DNA of 64,000 nucleotides from Strobilurus pachycystidiatus. Lineage: Eukaryota; Basidiomycota; Agaricomycetes; Agaricales; Physalacriaceae. Numbering within the stretch: the stretch's first letter is position 1; each line of letters starts with the position of its first letter. The notes under the pieces are model-generated. The model saw only the letters and a list, made by a program, of their open reading frames with translations. It ran no database searches and was not told the DNA's origin. Of this stretch, positions 1-10,359 are shown one piece after another. The stretch lies in the NCBI GenBank assembly GCA_019915135.1, contig JAHLMK010000012.1, positions 1,054,001-1,118,000 on the forward strand. Reading direction: 5' to 3'. A program made the translations under genes and the position numbers.

Positions 1-412
1 ACCCCCCTTCATAAACGCAGTCTTTGCACCAATTCATCCCGCTAGGCCGTACGGTCTGACGGAGATACCCGTGCAATATTCGCCTTCAATTGCCTCAGCC
101 GACGACTTACACACGAAGGTCGTCAGTGTCAACTCGGAAACTAATACGACCTGCATCCACCAGGCGTCCCCGCCGCGCAAATTGACGAACCTCCTTGGTA
201 TTCCAGTATTGCTCGTGACATCTGAGGCTGGCTATCATGCGCTGTACGATAATTGTTCTGTTGGATTCCTGCGTCAAGCAGGGGTTTCCGTGGAACACGT
301 TCGGCTGGGAGATGTTGGGATTCATGGGAATGGGCATATGATGATCATGGAGACGAACAGGCTGGAAATTGCGGATCGCGTAGTTAAGACGTGGCTAGCT
401 GAGAGGTTCTAA
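1..412 (+). pseudogene. 3' part of an alpha/beta-hydrolase gene, cut by the window edge (copy A)
   Basis: The reading frame is open from base 2 to a TAA at 410-412. It matches, almost residue for residue, the last exon of the complete hydrolase at 1275-2493, beginning at the equivalent of base 2082 there. It keeps the segment around the catalytic histidine (IHGNGHMM). Whether the upstream exons exist lies outside the window, so it may be an intact gene rather than a fragment. A footprint of the 2OG oxygenase 3' end follows it (about 540-590), so this is the left-hand member of a repeated hydrolase/oxygenase pair. I label it pseudogene only because its partner is truncated; the visible coding part is undamaged. 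Confidence 0.6.
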
Positions 413-539
413 AAGTTACCACACATACAGTCTATCTCTCAGTGTTAACCTCGACAGTTATTTGTCGGTGACGTCTGATTGTAAAATTTGACATTGCCAT
501 TCGATCGTTATACAATGGTGGTAGCAAGTACACTTGAGA

Positions 540-590
540 GGCGTAATTCGACGGAAAGAAAGGCTTCACCGCATATAATTGAGAAAGAGG
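540..590 (-). pseudogene. Relic of the 3' end of a 2OG-Fe(II) oxygenase gene
   Basis: A stretch of about 50 bases (GGCGTAATTCGACGGAAAGA and what follows) aligns with the last codons of the two intact oxygenase genes at 2677 and 5093, which encode the C-terminal LFVEL(R) residues. The flanking 3' UTR, including the ACATTGCCA block near 490, is also shared. Similarity stops near 590, so only the gene's tail was kept. Its tail-to-tail position relative to the hydrolase fragment matches the intact pair. Confidence 0.6.
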
Positions 591-1274
591 AACAAGTTTA
601 GTACTTCGTTTCCAGTTCGTCGGAGGTATCGTTACGTCAGCACATCATTGCCGATGACGGCAATCGTCTCTTGGTTTTTGACGCTTCAGACTGAACGCCA
701 TCTGTGACTGGTCGACCTCTTGCGACCGCCAGTAGCCTTCGGAGCATGCTATCTTTTCGCCAAGACGTCTTCTCACAACGCGCGGCATCGCCTGGTGCCG
801 CCTATTCCGCCCATCTGTTCGGACCGTTGGTAATCCCACTGGCTTCTTCATAATACAAATTGAATACAAACGCCCATGCCTCGCTGGACCGCGCATCTCT
901 CGCAAAATGACTTTCCCTGTTCATCGTGACCGCTAGATCTCCACAAAATGTTCACTTGCTGAGGCTGCACCGACATGCCTTCAACCGATTGGTATCCTTG
1001 CCGTTCCATAGCTTCGAGCCTCTGAGTCGAAGGACTACGCAGGCCGACGCCCAGGTTGCCAACATAAGCAGTTGAACTACCGTTTTCCAAGGTGTACTTC
1101 TTTCCCTGATTTCATTAATAGCAAAGCATCAGGCGAATCAACACGCGGACTCGGATACGCCACTTCGGTATGTGATCAATAGTCATGTGAAGTCTCAATT
1201 TCGAAGTTTATTCACAGTTGTGTAGCTTATGATCTGGCTGTAGTGCGCCTTCCATCACTGCCTTCTACTCGAGT
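591..1274. other. Intergenic, promoter side of the intact hydrolase
   Basis: No frame here has a convincing start, splice pattern or family resemblance. It separates the truncated left pair from the intact hydrolase and probably carries the latter's promoter. A T-rich stretch precedes the ATG at 1275, but no clear TATA box stands out. Confidence 0.5.
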
Positions 1275-2493
1275 ATGCTCGCAGCTCTTCTCCTCGTCGG
1301 ATTCGCCCTGCTTTCCAGTTGCCTCGGCTTACCTTCTCAGTCTCCGCCAATTGGGACTGTTCACTATCATTCCTACTTCTATATCGGCCAAGAATACAAC
1401 TCTACTGGACCAAATGCTGTAGCTCATGGACAGATATACGTCGAGCATCTGTCACCAGCAAAGATTACTCAACCATATCCCTTGTTGATCATTCACGGCC
1501 ACGGAATGACCGGAACCAACTTCCTTGCTACTGTCGATGGCCAACCTGGATGGGCAGATTACTTTCTTTCGAAGGGATACGAGGTATGAATGTCCGTTCG
1601 GAAGCCTGACTGGTTCTCACCATTATATCCCAGCTCTACCTCATTGACCAGCCTGCCCGAGGTCGCTCTGCCTATCAGGCTGGAATAGACGGGCCTCAGG
1701 ATCCCTTCTCGGTGTCATACATCGAGTCACACTTTACAGCCACGCAGCTCTACGATCTGTGGCCGGCATCCACTCTTCATACGCGCTGGCCAGGAAATGG
1801 AAGCGTTGGGGATTCCATATTCGATAACTTCTACGCTGCCACCGTGCCGAGTCTCATCTCGGATGAGGAGTCGAGCGTAAGGATGAGGGATGCCGGAAGT
1901 TTGTTGCTCGACAAGATCGGGGTGCGTAAGCGGACATAACTTCGTTTCCACGCTTACACCGACTAATAAGCAAATAGCCAACGATAGTCGTGACGCACTC
2001 TCAATCTGGCCAGTACGGCTGGATCTTGGGCGATGCGCGCCCTCAGCTCGTCAAAGCTATCGTCGCACTGGAACCCATAGGACCCCCCTTCATAAACGCA
2101 GTTTTTGCGCCAATCACTTCCGCTAGGCCGTACGGTCTGACGGAGATCCCTGTGCAATATTCACCTCCACTTGCTTCAGCAGACGCTCTACACACGGAGG
2201 TCGTCAGTGTCAACCAGGAATTTAACACGACCTGCATCCACCAGGCGTCCCCACCTCGGAAATTGACGAACCTCCTTGATATTCCAGTGTTGCTCGTGAC
2301 ATCTGAGGCCGGCTATCATACACTGTACGATAATTGTTCTGTTGGATTCCTGCAGCAAGCAGGGGTTTCTGTGGAACACGTTCGGCTGGGAGATGTTGGG
2401 ATACATGGGAATGGGCACATGATGTTCATGGAGACGAACAGGCTGGAGATTGCGGATCGCGTGGTTCAGACGTGGTTAGCTGAGAGGTTTTGA
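1275..2493 (+). CDS. Secreted alpha/beta-hydrolase, intact copy (B)
   Basis: Three exons (1275-1583, 1634-1921, 1978-2493) with GT-AG introns of 50 and 56 nt give 370 aa. Residues 1-20 form a hydrophobic signal peptide followed by a Pro-rich start, so the product is probably secreted. A HGHGMTG oxyanion-type motif follows the first beta strands. The nucleophile elbow reads THSQSG (Ser about 207), and the catalytic His lies in GNGHMM near residue 346, about 25 residues from the end. These are the hallmarks of the AB_hydrolase fold; related fungal proteins are annotated only as alpha/beta-hydrolases, so the substrate is unknown. The gene is tail-to-tail with the oxygenase ending at 2677 and the pair is repeated in the window. 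A shortened copy with stops sits at 4712-4925. Confidence 0.85.
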
Positions 2494-2676
2494 ACACCTT
2501 CAAATGTACAGTCTATCTCTCAGTTTTGTTATGAGGGATTCTTTTTGACGTCAAAACTTGCTTGTCGGTGAGACGACGGTGAGAATCTATGATGTTGGTG
2601 AACTATCCAGGAAATTTGACATTGCCAGTCGCAAATTCAATCAGTTCACAATGGTAGTAACTAGGAAGTACTCAAG

Positions 2677-4014
2677 CTAGCGTAACTCAACAAAAAGACA
2701 GACTTCACCGTATATATGATCTAGAGAGGCTTCGTTACCGTAGGAAACGAACGCGGACTCCACCGTGTTTAACTCTGATTTTGGGGTAATCCAGAATATC
2801 TGGAGTGCCTCTTCCTCATCTTCAGAGTCACTTCCCCGGTCCCAACCGTCACGTACCAACTCCAGTCCATCGTAGAGCTCGCTCTTATCGTCCACTTGCA
2901 TAACCTCATCATCTACGGGCTCGGATGCTAGGTAGCTATAGACATCATCATGATCGTCTTCATTGTCATAGAGAAGTTTGGCCTTGACGTCGAGGCCAAG
3001 TTCGCGGCAGGCGCTATAGACAATCGCATCGCTGCCCTTGAGATAACGCGCAAGCTCTGGGACGGAAAAGCCCAAGCCCTGATTCTTCCTGATAGAGTAC
3101 TGATGTGCAAGACCGAAACCAAGCTGCCCACCGCGGGGTAAGAACTCGGGATCGTCGATGAGCTGCTGCAAGGCCTCCCTAACTGTGATCTGCTTGGCGT
3201 TGGGGACAGATGCGGCGGCAAGGAAATCTGCAGTGTCCTCAAAATAGAGATTGTACGTCAAAGTGACGCGAGTACCCGAAGTGACTGGAAGGACTTCGTG
3301 CTCTGTATCGCTATAGAAAGCGACAAACGCGATTTCTGGTGCTTCCGGGGAGCTGTTTGCAAGCATCTCACCGGTATCGAACGTCCATTCCGATCTCTTC
3401 TCACGTAGTACCAAGGAGCCGCCTTCGTGAGCGGTTGGGAAGACGAGGACAAGAGACCCAAACATATTGTCGGCGCGAGGAGTATCCCGATGCGCCTTGA
3501 AGAATGCGCCCTTGTCTATGGATACCAGCATTAATTTTTGGCGGTCATACAACGAACATGCCCACACACCATAGATGTTCACTTTGTATGGTTCTGCGCG
3601 AACGACACGAACCGCGGCGGTCCCAGACGCGACAAGATCCTGCTGAATCTTGTTGACGATGGCAGTGCTAGCCAGATCAAAAGGCAACGCGAACTGAGAC
3701 AGCTCGAGCTTGAGAGCCTTTCTGTATGACTCATCGATGATTGTTTCATTGCCTCGTCCAAAAGGCGCCGCATCGCAAGCCGACACAAGCTGCGCCAATT
3801 CAGCCTCAGTAGCTGTCGCAAGATTCAAGCATGCACTACAGGAGACTTGATCAATGTTCTAGCTCGATTATACTGTGGGAGACACATACAGCGACGTCGA
3901 CGTTGGCTTGTAGTACATCTCGCAATGCTCAACGGGAACCTTGCAGGTGCCGCTGGTGAAGGAGTTTACTTTGAGAGCTGAGCGAATGCGTTGGGCAGCA
4001 GAATGAAATGTCAT
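2677..4014 (-). CDS. 2OG-Fe(II) oxygenase (prolyl-4-hydroxylase-like), copy B
   Basis: Exons 4014-3890, 3835-3570 and 3515-2677 give 409 aa. Both introns are exactly 54 nt. The double-stranded beta-helix core carries the iron ligands H139 and D141 (AHRDTP) and a distal H203 (DTEHEVLPV), with the 2-oxoglutarate-binding R213 (SGTRVTLTY), so the enzyme looks catalytically complete. The start at 4014 is supported by the paralogue at 5093-6433, which is collinear from the same Met. The C-terminal part has an acidic tract (DSEDEEEA) before a final conserved YGNEA..DHIYGEVCLF block. There is no signal peptide, so it is probably intracellular. This family is expanded in Agaricomycetes; I cannot infer a substrate. 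The second intron is in frame and stop-free, so retention would still give an open protein. Confidence 0.85.
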
Positions 4015-4679
4015 GGTAGTGAATGAAGAGAACCTGGAGGGGAATCTTTTATCGATGTGCAAGATGATATCGATGATCGTCGGTCCCGAACTTTGGCGGC
4101 CCAACATCAAGTTGTAGAAGCACCCATTGAGTCAAAACAAGTCATCCCGCCACCAAATTGCCTAAAGCGCATAGCGGCGCAGCAATTCGTGTCACCCCGT
4201 ATTGCCCTGCCCTCCATCGTGGAGAGAAAAACATCCATCCATTCGACTTCCAGTGACTCCCCTTCATCTGTGGCGAGACTCTGATCATCTGGATCAGCGG
4301 AATAAGAAGTAATAGGAAGGGCAAATACTTTCAACCAATTCGGTAAGCATGAGAGTGACTGTCGTCACGTCTTTGGTTCATTCATCATAGACACATGTGC
4401 ATATGTCGGACAGAACAAGAGCGCCACAGCTGTGTCAATGGTAGCCGTTGTGTACTTACTCGAGGGCAGGGCACAACAGGGCACACCTCTGAGCGCGCCT
4501 CTTTGAGGTATGTTATTGACTTCGTCGTCATTATTCCTTGTCAAAGTCACGGGGAGGCGCAGGCTGAATCCGAAGCAGGGGAAGTGCGTAGATTCATTGC
4601 AAAGGTAGACCGGCGGCTGAAGGGGAAAGATCATCTCAACAAGTTCCAATGCAATCTTGTATTCTGTTCAAGTGTTCAA
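4015..4679. repeat. Upstream region of oxygenase copy B; ancestral form of the later repeats
   Basis: No gene is evident. Three blocks recur downstream of oxygenase copy C: a segment starting GTCATCCCGCCACC (4141; again at 6535 and 6824), one with TCGTCACGTCTTTGGTTCA (about 4365; also 6632), and one with TCACGGGGAGGCGCAGG (about 4546; also 6781 and 7087). The order is the same each time, so this is duplicated promoter-side DNA. Confidence 0.75.
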
Positions 4680-4711
4680 TTACATGACGTTGAGATCTCT
4701 GAACCTCTTGA
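4680..4711 (-). pseudogene. Copied scrap of the last ATP7 exon
   Basis: On the minus strand this reads as the terminal codons of the neighbouring ATP synthase gene (ending DLNVM then TAA), matching 7246-7277 with few changes. The flanking 3' sequence (CAAGTTCCAATGCAATNTTG) is shared too. It lies directly against a truncated hydrolase exon and marks the right breakpoint of a tandem duplication. Confidence 0.8.
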
Positions 4712-4925
4712 GATTCCAGTGTTAGTGGTGACATCTGAGTCCAGCTAGCATACGCTGTAAAATAACTGTTCTACTGGATATTTGCAGCAAGCAGGAGTGT
4801 CTTTGGAACACGCTCGGCTGGGAGATGTTGGCATACATGGGAATGGGCATGCACTGTTCATGGAGACGAATAGGCTGGAGATCGCGGATCGCGTAATTCA
4901 GACATGGTTAGCTGGGAGGTTTTGA
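4712..4925 (+). pseudogene. Truncated alpha/beta-hydrolase, copy C, with in-frame stops
   Basis: The segment matches the last ~70 codons of the intact hydrolase, from IPVLLVTSE onward to the TGA at 4923-4925. It has lost everything upstream and carries two in-frame stops shortly after the breakpoint (where the intact copy reads GYHTLYDN). The catalytic-His block GNGH survives. It has no start and no upstream exons, so it is non-functional. Confidence 0.85.
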
Positions 4926-5092
4926 CCACCTCCAGATATACAGTCTATCTCTGATTCTCTCAGTGTTTCTAAACTCAATCATTGACCCCAATCTTTCTCG
5001 TTGGTGACACTCCATGATTGTGGAGTCTAGCCAGAAAGATTGACATTGCCATTCGATCAGTATACAATGGTAGTAAATTAAGCTAGTAGACT

Positions 5093-6433
5093 TTAACGGC
5101 GTAACTCAACAAAAAGACAGACTTCACCGTAAATATGATCGAGATTGGCTTCGTTACCGTAGGAAATATATGCGGACTCAACCGTGTTCAACTTCGATTT
5201 TGGGGTGATCCAAAATATGTCGAGTTCCTTCTCCTTCTTCTTTTTCTTTTTCTCATCTTCTTCCCAGTCCGTGCCCTGGCGAACAAGTTCCAGCCCTTTG
5301 TAGAGCCAGCGCCTATCCTCCACTTCATACCCCACATCATCTACGGGCTCGGATGCTAGGTAGGCACCGTCATATTCGTCGTCATAGAGAAGTTTGACCT
5401 TGACGTCGAGGCCAAGTTCGCGACAGGCGCTATAGACAATTGCATCGCTGCCCTTGAGATAACGCGCAAGCTCTGGGACAGAAAAGCCCAAGCCCTTTTT
5501 CTTCTTGATAGAGTATTGATGAGCAAGACCGAAACCAAGCTGCCCCCCGCGGGGCAGAACTTCAGGATCGTCGATGAGCTGCTGCAATGCATCCCTGACT
5601 GTGGTCTGCTTGGCGTTGGGGACGGATGCGGCGGCGGCAAGAAAATCTGCCGTGTCCTCGAAATAGAGATTGTACGTCAAAGTGACACGGGTACCCGAGG
5701 TGACTGGAAGGACTTCGTGCTCTGTATCACTATAGAACGCGACATACGCGATTTCTGGTGCATCCGGGGAGCTGTTCGCAAGCATCTCGCCAGAATCGAA
5801 AGTCCATTCCGATTTCCTCTCACGAAGCACCAAGGAGCCGCCTTCATGAGCGGTTGGGAAGACAAGGACAAGGGACCCAAACATATTGTCGGCGCGAGGA
5901 GTATCCCGATGCGCCTTGAAAAATGCGCCCTTGTCTATAGATACGAGCGTTAGGTTTGGAGGTCACATCACGTAACATGCCAACATACCATAGATGTTCA
6001 GCTTGTATGGTTCTGCGCGAACGACACGAATCGCGGCGGTCCCAGACGCAACTAGATCCTGATGAATCTTGTTGACAATGGCAGTGCTAGCCAGTTCGAA
6101 AGGCAACGCGAACTGAGATAGCTCGAGCTTGAGAGCCTTTCTGTACGACTCATCGATGATTGTTTCATTGCCTCGTCCAAAAGGCGCCGCATCGCAAGCC
6201 GACACAAGCTGCGCCAATTCAGCCTCAGTAGCTGTCGCAAGATTCAAGCATGCACTACAGGAGACTTGATCAATGTTCTAGCTCGATTATACTGTGGGAG
6301 ACACATACAGCGACGTCGACGTTGGCTTGTAGTACATCTCGCAATGCTCAACGGGAACCTTGCAGGTGCCGCTAGTGAAGGAGTTCACCTTGAGAGCTGA
6401 GCGAATGCGTCTGGCGGCAGAATGGGATGTCAT
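5093..6433 (-). CDS. 2OG-Fe(II) oxygenase (prolyl-4-hydroxylase-like), copy C
   Basis: Exons 6433-6309, 6254-5989 and 5934-5093 give 410 aa, collinear with copy B; both introns are again 54 nt. The H139/D141, distal His and Arg ligands are kept (AHRDTP, DTEHEVLPV, SGTRVTLTY), so it should be active. The main difference is the variable C-terminal region, where copy B's acidic tract is replaced by a lysine-rich run (EEDEKKKKKKEKE). Unlike copy B, its second intron contains an in-frame stop, which confirms the intron. Upstream DNA is duplicated promoter-side sequence. It arose by tandem duplication together with the hydrolase fragment at 4712 and the ATP7 scrap at 4680. Confidence 0.85.
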
Positions 6434-6534
6434 GGTAGTGAATGAAGAACACTTGGAGGGGGGGCCTCCCTTTATGAGGTGCAAGACGATGATCGTCGGT
6501 CCCGAATGGCCCACGACATTAGACCGACATTAAT

Positions 6535-7105
6535 GTCATCCCGCCACCGATTTGCGTAAAAGCGCATAGGGCCGGGTTAGGAAGGACAAACACTTCCACC
6601 ATGATGATTCGGCAAGTGAGCGTTGTTGTCGTCACGTCTTTGGTTCAGTTGCACATGTCGGAGAGAACAGCGGCGCCAATAGTCGCCGTTATGTAGTCAG
6701 GGGAAGGGCACACTAGGGCAGACCTCTGAGCGGGCAGCGCGACTTCAACTTCCGACTTCGATGTCATTCTTCTTTTTTTGTCACGAGGAGGCGCAGGCGT
6801 TGTGATCCGATGAGTCAAAAAAAGTCATCCCGCCATCGAGTTGCGTGAAAGCGCATAGGGCCGGGATAGGAAGGGAAAACACTTCCACCTTGATAATTCG
6901 GCAAGTGAGCGTTGGTGTCGTCACAACTTTGGTTTAATTGCACATGTCGGAGAGAACAACCCACACATGTGTCAATAGTCGCCGTCATGTAGTCATAAGT
7001 CAAGGGCAGAGCACACTAGGGCACACCTGTGAGCGGGCAGCGCGACCTGGACTTCGACCTAACTTCGACGTCATTCTTTTTTCTTGTCACGGGGAGGCGC
7101 AGGCA
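6535..7105. repeat. Two tandem ~290-bp repeat units upstream of oxygenase copy C
   Basis: Unit 1 begins at 6535 (GTCATCCCGCCACCGATTTG) and unit 2 at 6824 (GTCATCCCGCCATCGAGTTG). Both contain GCAAGTGAGCGTTG, CACATGTCGGAGAGAACA, CACACTAGGGCA and TCACG(A/G)GGAGGCGCAGGC in the same order. A single, longer version of the unit is present at 4141-4570. Confidence 0.85.
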
Positions 7106-7245
7106 TTGGACAACAGGGATGCGTCCAGACATCCGAAAGAAGGTATTTGCGTAACGGTCAACGCAAAGGTAGACCACCAGCTATAGGCGAAACAAATCAT
7201 GTCAAGAAGTTCCAATGCAATATTGTATTCTATTCATGTGGTCGA

Positions 7246-8027
7246 TTACATGACGTTGAGGTCTCCGAACTTCTCCTTGTAGCCTGCAAAAACAATTGAG
7301 GTCTGAAGGCAGTACAGAAGTATTTGACGATTTACCTGGTACATTCCACTTGCCCTTCTGAATCATGGTCTCCACGGTCTTGATAAGACGAGGGTGGGCC
7401 TCGCCAACATCCATGGCCTGCAATGACATGAGTTTACTCGCAATTGGAGACAGGACGAAAGCGCACGGTGAGTTGTTCGAATGGACGAGCGTCCTCGATG
7501 TTGGCAAGGGTAGCCTTGAGGTCCTTGAGCTCAACATCAATCTTTTCCTCGGTCTCCTTGGCCTTGGCAGCCTGTAATTCGAGTGAGACGCCGCGACTCG
7601 GCCATGAACTCCTCTCTACTCACCGCTTTGGCTTCGAAAGACTCGATAGCCTTGATCTGTGCGGTAACGTCGTATGTCACGGGCTTGAAGTCTTTCAGGA
7701 CCTTCTCTGCCTCGTCAACAATGGCGGTGTTCTTGAGGACGGAGCGGTAGTGGGCGAAATCAATGGTGGTGGGCTGCGAAGCGTACTGGGCGCTCAAACG
7801 CTGGGCCTCGCCATGTCTCTTCCGGAAAGCTTGAAGGGAGGCGATGGTCTCTGGATGGCGATTATTTATTTTCTCGTTCCCAGACGGACGCAAAAGAGCA
7901 AACCCTTTCCGAGGCCTAATGTCGAGTACACGCGGGCAAAGTCCTGCAAAATGCTCAATGGATCCGCCCTGGAAGGACAGTAACGCTATAAGCTTACGAC
8001 AGCCGCAGTCGCTGCTTTTGAGGCCAT
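7246..8027 (-). CDS. ATP7: Mitochondrial ATP synthase subunit d
   Basis: Six exons (8027-7998, 7943-7904, 7850-7624, 7571-7467, 7417-7336, 7283-7246) give 173 aa, normal for the fungal d subunit of the F1Fo peripheral stalk. Recognisable segments are DFARVYSTLG, the LQAFRKRHGEAQRL helix, the VDEAEKVLKDFKPV region and the C-terminal KGKWNVPGYKEKFGDL. Exon 1 encodes only ten residues and exon 6 only twelve. There is no classic cleavable presequence, as in yeast Atp7. The gene is divergent from the GH5 gene with a 258-bp shared promoter. Its last exon was copied into the duplicated block at 4680-4711. Confidence 0.93.
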
Positions 8028-8285
8028 GACCTATTGACAGTGTCAGAATGGATGTGCAGTGCGCGTCGAACAACAAATACTGACGAGAGAGGTAATGATA
8101 AAAGGTGAACGGTCAACGCAGACTCCGAATCACACCGAGCCCGCTGATGTAAGCATCACCTGGGGCCACGGCATCTGCCGCCATTTGTGCCGCCTCTTTC
8201 TTCTTGGCATCCACTTAGCTATGACGCGCATATCTGATTCTCTCTCGCAGCAACCACCATCTCTGTTTGAAGTGACTGATATACC
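8028..8285. promoter_or_regulatory. Bidirectional promoter between ATP7 and the GH5 gene
   Basis: The 258 bases lie between two divergent start codons (8027 minus, 8286 plus). They must hold both promoters. I see no strong TATA box. Confidence 0.5.
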
Positions 8286-10077
8286 ATGGATAGATTCAAA
8301 AGCAAATTTCTTGGCGGAATACAGAAAAGCTTCTCGTCGATCGAGAAAGAGTTCTCCGGCAACAGCAATGCGTCCGCTCCTTACGTGGCGCTACCTCTGG
8401 ACTTGAACAATCCATCCACTTTCTATCGTTATCGCAAACAACGCGGTGTCAATCTTGGTGAATCATTATCTGGCACGTCGTTGAAGCCTCAGCTAATCCC
8501 CGACTAGGTGCTTGGTTTGTTCTTGAACGCTGGATCGCCGAAGCTCCATATCGCGAAGCTCATCATCCTGGACAGAGTGATCTTGATGTCGCTAAAGGAA
8601 GTAACGCACGGCAGATTCTGGAACATCACTGGGATACCTGGATAAGAGAATCGGACTGGGAGTATCTTGCGAGCAAAGGTATCAACACCGTCCGCATACC
8701 AGTGTGTTCTAGTCTCAACAGTTCCACTACATGGGTGACGAACAATCCTCATCTTATAGATAGGATACTACCACATCTGTGGTGCGGAATCTTCAGTCCT
8801 TGAGAGGACTCATTTCCATGACATGCATTCTGTCTTTGCCGGAGCCTGGCCGAGAATTACGAACGCTATCCAGACCGCTCTCCGTTATGGCATCGGGGTG
8901 CTAATTGGTGAGATTCACATGTTTACGGGGTCCGATTATCTGATGCTCAGAGTCTTATCTAGATCTTCATGCTGCGCCTGGAAAGCAAAACCATGATTCC
9001 CATGGAGGCACATCCGAGGCACCAGAGTTCTTCAACTCTGCGCGCCACCGCAAGCACACTCTCCATGTTCTCTCTGTCTTGATACGTCTCCTCAACAACT
9101 CGTACCCGAACATTGTCGGTATAGAGCTCCTCAACGAGCCCGCTCCTCCTTCGGACACGATATTGAAGGATTGGTATTCCGAAGCAATCAAGACTCTATC
9201 GGCGCTGGATCCCACGATGCCACTCTATTTAGGCGAATGTTGGCAGACTGACAACTACGCTGGGTATATGCAGTCGGTCCAAAAGCATACTCCCAACATG
9301 CTTGTGTTGGATCATCATTTATACCGATGCTTCACGGGCGAGGACATCAAAACTTCAGCGCACGACCATGCTGGTGCTCTCAAGGACCCAAACAACGGTA
9401 TTGTACAGACATTGGGTCGCGTCGGAGATTCTCTCGTCGTCGGGGAGTGGTCTGCGGCATTAAACCCAGGATCCATCAAATTTGACAACGACGTGGAACA
9501 TCGCGTCTTTGCTAATGCTCAGCTTGAACTTTTCGAGCGGACATGTGCGGGTTGGTTTTTCTGGACGTATAAGAAGGGCGACGGTTGGGACAACGGCTGG
9601 AGCTTCCGTGACGTTCAACTGAGCGAAGTGCTACCAGCTTGGCTCGGAGGTTTGCGTGGCCGTGTGGCTGTCGATGGTCAGCATGTTTCCCGGAGAGACG
9701 CTGTGAAAGACCAGGCTCAAGGTATCGCAATCTCATACATATAAGATTATTCTCATTGCTGACCCTTTCTCTAGCGAGTCATACCAACTGGTGGCAACAG
9801 TATCCAGGAGATTACCACCATGAGCGATTTGGTCATGGATTCCTTGCAGGCTGGGACGATTCATACGCGTTCTTTCAATCTGTGCCCCTCGGCGCACCGG
9901 CACCTGAGATCGGATTCAAGTCCGAGTGGGCGCGTCGACGAAGCGGCGATGGATACTGGGAGTTTGGTAGGATCTTTTTCTTGGACTCGTTAGCCGTCGA
10001 TTGACTTTGCGACAGAACATGGGTTCAAGCAAGGTATTGACGCAGCTAGGCAGGACTATGCCAGCAATTACTGTTAG
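8286..10077 (+). CDS. GH5 family glucanase (exo-beta-1,3-glucanase-like)
   Basis: Six exons (8286-8457, 8508-8701, 8760-8907, 8963-9721, 9775-9966, 10016-10077) give 508 aa. The TIM-barrel landmarks are RGVNLGAWFVLERW near the N terminus, NTVRIP, LIDLHAAPG, the acid/base Glu in LLNEP (about residue 230), the DHHLYRCF strand and the nucleophile Glu in VVGEWS (about residue 333). The aromatic GWFFWTYK and WSFRD motifs follow. This pattern is that of EXG1-like GH5 enzymes, which cleave beta-1,3-glucan in fungal cell walls. There is no signal peptide; the N terminus is polar (MDRFKSKFLGGIQKSF), so the protein may act inside the cell or leave by a non-classical route. The last exon (EHGFKQGIDAAR) matches the usual C-terminal ending. 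Confidence 0.9.
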
Positions 10078-10359
10078 CCAACATCGGTCCCGACAAGGCG
10101 TCCATGTGTGTGTTGGAGAATAATATGTACCACGAGACTCAGATCATTCGTTGGTATTCATTACCGATCTCGAATGGAAAATAAAAAAGCTCCCCTCTTC
10201 AAACTTGTTACCAGGCTGGCAAGTACGCAGTGGTAGTAGCTGTAAGTAGCGAGTTCATGCACATTGAAGATTCCGATCGGCCATCATTATCTATCTCATC
10301 CGCGTTCCCGAAGCCGAACTTGAGCTTGACTGTTCTACTCTGACCACCACAACGCTACA

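Noticed and set aside
107..337. Minus-strand open frame across the hydrolase fragment
   Set aside because: It is the antisense of the hydrolase exon and recurs at 2188-2418 only because that exon is duplicated.
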